Below, one piece after another: positions 61,718-64,000 of a stretch of DNA of 64,000 nucleotides. The stretch is from Alphaproteobacteria bacterium (GTDB lineage: Bacteria; Pseudomonadota; Alphaproteobacteria; GCA-2731375), in NCBI GenBank assembly GCA_016776605.1, contig JADHTB010000019.1, positions 1 through 64,000 of the forward strand. The letters are read 5' to 3'. Below the pieces are notes generated by a model. The model saw only the letters and a program-made list of their open reading frames with translations, had not been told where the DNA came from and did not search any database. Position 1 is the first letter of the stretch; each line of letters opens with the position of its first letter. The position numbers and the translations under genes were made by a program.

Positions 61718-62824
61718 TCAATCGGCGGCGGACCGCTCGTCATTTGACCCACGAATTTCCGTCAGCCATAGGCTATGGTGCTCTTGGGCCCAATTCTCGT
61801 CGACTTCGCCCGTCATGACCGCATCAATGGCGCCTTCCATACCCAAAGTGCCGATATAAATATGAGCAATGATCACGACGATGGCGACAAGGGCCACTAT
61901 GCTGTGCCATAGCAAGGCGAGTTGGGTCTCTTGCAGTGGCGTCAGTTCGATTGGCAAGCCAAATCCGAACGCATTGAGCAATCTGAAGGTGCCTTCAAAT
62001 AACGCAAACTGAAATGGGAACAGCAGGCTAAATCCTGTCGTCGCGAGAGACAGACCGCTCACCACCACGAACCAGAAAATGACCTTCTGACCGGCATTGA
62101 ACTTCTTTGCCGGCGGGTGTGCGCCTTTGCTGAACATGCCGCCGCCAGCGGCTAGCCAGCGGATGTCGTGGCGGCTCGGCAGGTTGTCGCGCACCCACAA
62201 TACGATCATCAGGATGAGCCCAATTGTGAATGCAAAACCCAGATAGTCGTGGGAATATTTTCCGGCAAGGGTCAACGTTGCAAAAGTGGATGCACCAATG
62301 ACAGGCAGCAGCACGGTTTTGCCGTAGAGCATATTGAGACCGGTTATACCAAGAACCACAAACGAACCTGCGGTCATCCAATGGGCGAAACGTTCCAACC
62401 TATTGAAGCGCAATACCTTGCGGCCGGAAAAACCGGTGTCGATGCGAATTCGACCACGAATGAGAAAAAAGGCAGCCAGCAAGACAACGATGCCTAGCAG
62501 TGACCAGGCGCCGGTCTGGACCAATGTCTTGTTCCTGAAATTCCGGAACTCTTCCCCCTGTGATTGGACCAATACACCGGCATTGGGATCGGGAATCGAA
62601 ACCCTACCTTGTGCACCATGGCGGATCTTGCGCCAGGTTTCAGAATCGCTGACATTGCCTGAAGTGCCTCCGGGTGCGGCGCCGCCGAGTGCCGGCTGAG
62701 CAGCGCTAACAGGCGGACGAACGGAGGATGGCTTTTGTTGCGCCTGTGCCGGGTTGCTCGCAAGGATAAAGACAACCACCATCAGCAGAGCGGCGACTTT
62801 GGTCTGGCCGAACAGGAAAAACAT
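61718..62824 (-). CDS. Formate dehydrogenase gamma subunit, cytochrome b
   Basis: The 368-residue membrane protein passes electrons from the beta subunit to quinone. It has a signal peptide (MFFLFGQTKVAALLMVVVF, cleavage after AQA), a periplasmic stretch, and a four-helix cytochrome b core with heme-ligand histidines (RLERFAHWMTAGSFVVLGITG; GKYSHDYLGFAFT; LLWHSIVALVAIVVIIAHIYIG). The ATG at 62824 has GGGGG seven bases upstream, better than the frame extension to 62965. The end LGMEGAIDAVMTGEVDENWAQEHH is typical of FdoI/FdhC. Confidence 0.93.
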   Translation of the reverse strand: MFFLFGQTKVAALLMVVVFILASNPAQAQQKPSSVRPPVSAAQPALGGAAPGGTSGNVSDSETWRKIRHGAQGRVSIPDPNAGVLVQSQGEEFRNFRNKTLVQTGAWSLLGIVVLLAAFFLIRGRIRIDTGFSGRKVLRFNRLERFAHWMTAGSFVVLGITGLNMLYGKTVLLPVIGASTFATLTLAGKYSHDYLGFAFTIGLILMIVLWVRDNLPSRHDIRWLAAGGGMFSKGAHPPAKKFNAGQKVIFWFVVVSGLSLATTGFSLLFPFQFALFEGTFRLLNAFGFGLPIELTPLQETQLALLWHSIVALVAIVVIIAHIYIGTLGMEGAIDAVMTGEVDENWAQEHHSLWLTEIRGSNDERSAAD

Positions 62825-63021
62825 ATCATTGCCCCCGGTGCGCCAATGCGATTTCAATACAGCCGTCGTCGCTTCAGCAGAATTCATCTGGACATTATGT
62901 CGGCGATGCCAAACTGATGACATTCCAGTCAATCGTTCCCGTTTGCTGATCGCAGCATTTTTCAAAGCGTGGCGACATGGCGGGCCGCAGCTATCTACGG
63001 TTCGCCGGTGCCAAATATTGC

Positions 63022-63618
63022 CTACGAACCTGACTTTAATTTGTAGGCTGTGCCCCAGCCCCAGGCACCGGACCCGAACCCGCGGGCGACTACACGCTCG
63101 CGGTATATGTTAGAGACGATGTTGCCATCGCCCGCGAGCAATGCCTTGGTCGCGCACATCTCAGCGCAGATAGGCAGTTTGCCCTCTGCCAAGCGGTTGC
63201 GTCCGTACTTCTGGAACTCGGCAGAGGACATATCCTCCTCCGGTCCGCCGGCACAGAAAGTGCATTTGTCCATTTTACCGCGGCTGCCATAGTTGCCCAC
63301 CTGGGGAAACTGCGGCGCGCCGAACGGACAAGCGAAGAAGCAATAGCCGCAGCCAATGCACAAGTCCTTGGAGTGCAAGACGACGCCTTCCTCGCTTTGA
63401 TAAATGCAATCGACCGGACAGACCGCGATACACGGTGCATCTGAACAATGCATGCAGGCAACGGAAATCGACCGCTCGCCTGGTTTGCCGTCGTTAATGG
63501 TAACTACCCGACGGCGGTTCACGCCCCAAGGCACCTCATGCTCGTTCTTACAGGCCGTGACACACGCGTTGCATTCGATGCAGCGTTCGGCGTCGCAGAG
63601 AAATTTCATTCTAGCCAT
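63022..63618 (-). CDS. Formate dehydrogenase beta subunit, four [4Fe-4S]
   Basis: The 198-residue ferredoxin-like protein wires the alpha subunit to the cytochrome. Cysteine groups are CIECNACVTAC, CMHCSDAPCIAVC, CIGCGYCFFAC and CTFC with CAEMC, enough for four clusters. GGGAGGA precedes ATG 63618 (MARMKFLCDAERC). A C-terminal membrane anchor like that of E. coli FdnH is absent; this short form is typical of alpha- and betaproteobacterial enzymes. A gap of about 200 bases separates it from the gamma gene, with no gene in it. Confidence 0.95.
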   Translation of the reverse strand: MARMKFLCDAERCIECNACVTACKNEHEVPWGVNRRRVVTINDGKPGERSISVACMHCSDAPCIAVCPVDCIYQSEEGVVLHSKDLCIGCGYCFFACPFGAPQFPQVGNYGSRGKMDKCTFCAGGPEEDMSSAEFQKYGRNRLAEGKLPICAEMCATKALLAGDGNIVSNIYRERVVARGFGSGAWGWGTAYKLKSGS

Positions 63619-63635
63619 TGTCTTTTCCTCCCGCC

Positions 63636-64000
63636 TCAAGCTGCTTCAATGCGACACAGGGTAACTTTGGTTTCCTGCATCTGGGTTACCGAGTCATAGC
63701 CATAAGTGCCGCACATGTTCGAAGCCTCCCCTAGGACATATGGATCGGCCCCAGGGGGATACTTGCTTCGAAGATCCTTGCCTTGCCAATGTCCGCCGAA
63801 GTGGAACGGCATGAAGGCAACGCCAGGCGCCACCCTTTCCGTTACCAAGGCCTTGACCAGCACCTTGCTGCCTTCCGGGCTATATATCCAGACATCGCCG
63901 CCTTCCTTGACGCCGAGGTTGTTGGCATCGCGGGGATGCAGTTCGCAGAACATTTCCTGCTGCAACTCGGCCAGCCACTTGTTGGACCGCGATTCATCGC
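63636..64000 (-). CDS. Formate dehydrogenase alpha subunit, C-terminal part (cut by window edge)
   Basis: The frame enters from the right edge (DESRSNKWLAELQQEMFCEL) and ends at 63636. It is the molybdopterin-dinucleotide-binding C-terminal domain: HPRDANNLGVKEGGDVWIYSPEGSKV, then VAFMPFHFGGHWQGKDL and the final EASNMCGTYGYDSVTQMQETK region. It lies 17 bases before the beta gene, giving the order alpha-beta-gamma. The catalytic part with the Cys or Sec ligand is outside this window. Confidence 0.92.
   Translation of the reverse strand, partial: DESRSNKWLAELQQEMFCELHPRDANNLGVKEGGDVWIYSPEGSKVLVKALVTERVAPGVAFMPFHFGGHWQGKDLRSKYPPGADPYVLGEASNMCGTYGYDSVTQMQETKVTLCRIEAA

Noticed and set aside
63636..64000. 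Selenocysteine formate dehydrogenase
   Set aside because: The catalytic region is outside the window, so nothing can be said.

Overview
The window is a piece of an alphaproteobacterial chromosome, high in GC, probably from a Rhodospirillales-like lineage. This rests on gene content and order: a contiguous rplU-rpmA-obgE-proB-proA-nadD-rsfS-rlmH-gpmI-envC-ctpA-rppH block, a ccmABCDE/ccmFGHI cytochrome c maturation cluster next to a YciB-type septation gene, rsmB beside a DUF1674 (SDHAF4-like) gene, and a three-subunit membrane formate dehydrogenase. No species can be assigned from the sequence alone.

Layout. (1) 1-4453 is the end of a prophage: tail or structural fragments, a Panacea-type toxin-antitoxin pair with its own promoter and palindrome, an AT-rich stretch with paired DnaA boxes and a hairpin-rich possible small RNA, two minus-strand accessory genes, then a holin and a T4-type lysozyme. 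(2) 4463-9193 holds ubiE, mutM, an enoyl-CoA hydratase, a small GIY-YIG-like gene, an acyl-CoA dehydrogenase and a lone receiver protein. (3) 9387-19264 is the ccm operon on the minus strand, with two NAD-dependent 2-hydroxyacid dehydrogenase genes wedged between ccmE and ccmF. (4) 19337-27278 has rpiA, a heparinase-like gene, rpe, rsmB, a 54-residue DUF1674 gene, an SDR, pmbA and a cysQ-like phosphatase. (5) 27327-42447 is accessory metabolism: an amine-transaminase-like protein, two molybdopterin oxidoreductases, a TetR regulator, acyl-CoA enzymes, an aromatic-ring hydroxylase-like flavoprotein, a GMC oxidoreductase and a D-lactate dehydrogenase. (6) 42569-55051 is the conserved housekeeping block, read leftward. 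(7) 55371-58548 has tRNA-Ser(CGA), a dead IS6-family element, nhaA and a decayed stretch. (8) 58549-64000 has a MurD look-alike without its ATP loop, a DUF6352 gene, a decayed WD40-cytochrome c gene, a 40-residue membrane peptide and formate dehydrogenase gamma, beta and (cut by the window edge) alpha.

The most striking pattern is a family of 103-bp, two-hairpin intergenic repeats with five full copies, one 63-bp copy and several ~24-bp relatives. Their ends read TAGAGC. In eight genes on both strands the stop codon TAG is the first three bases of such an element. This fits a MITE- or RIME-like element that inserts at TA and, because its core begins with G, recreates TAG whenever it lands in the TA of a TAA or TAG stop codon.
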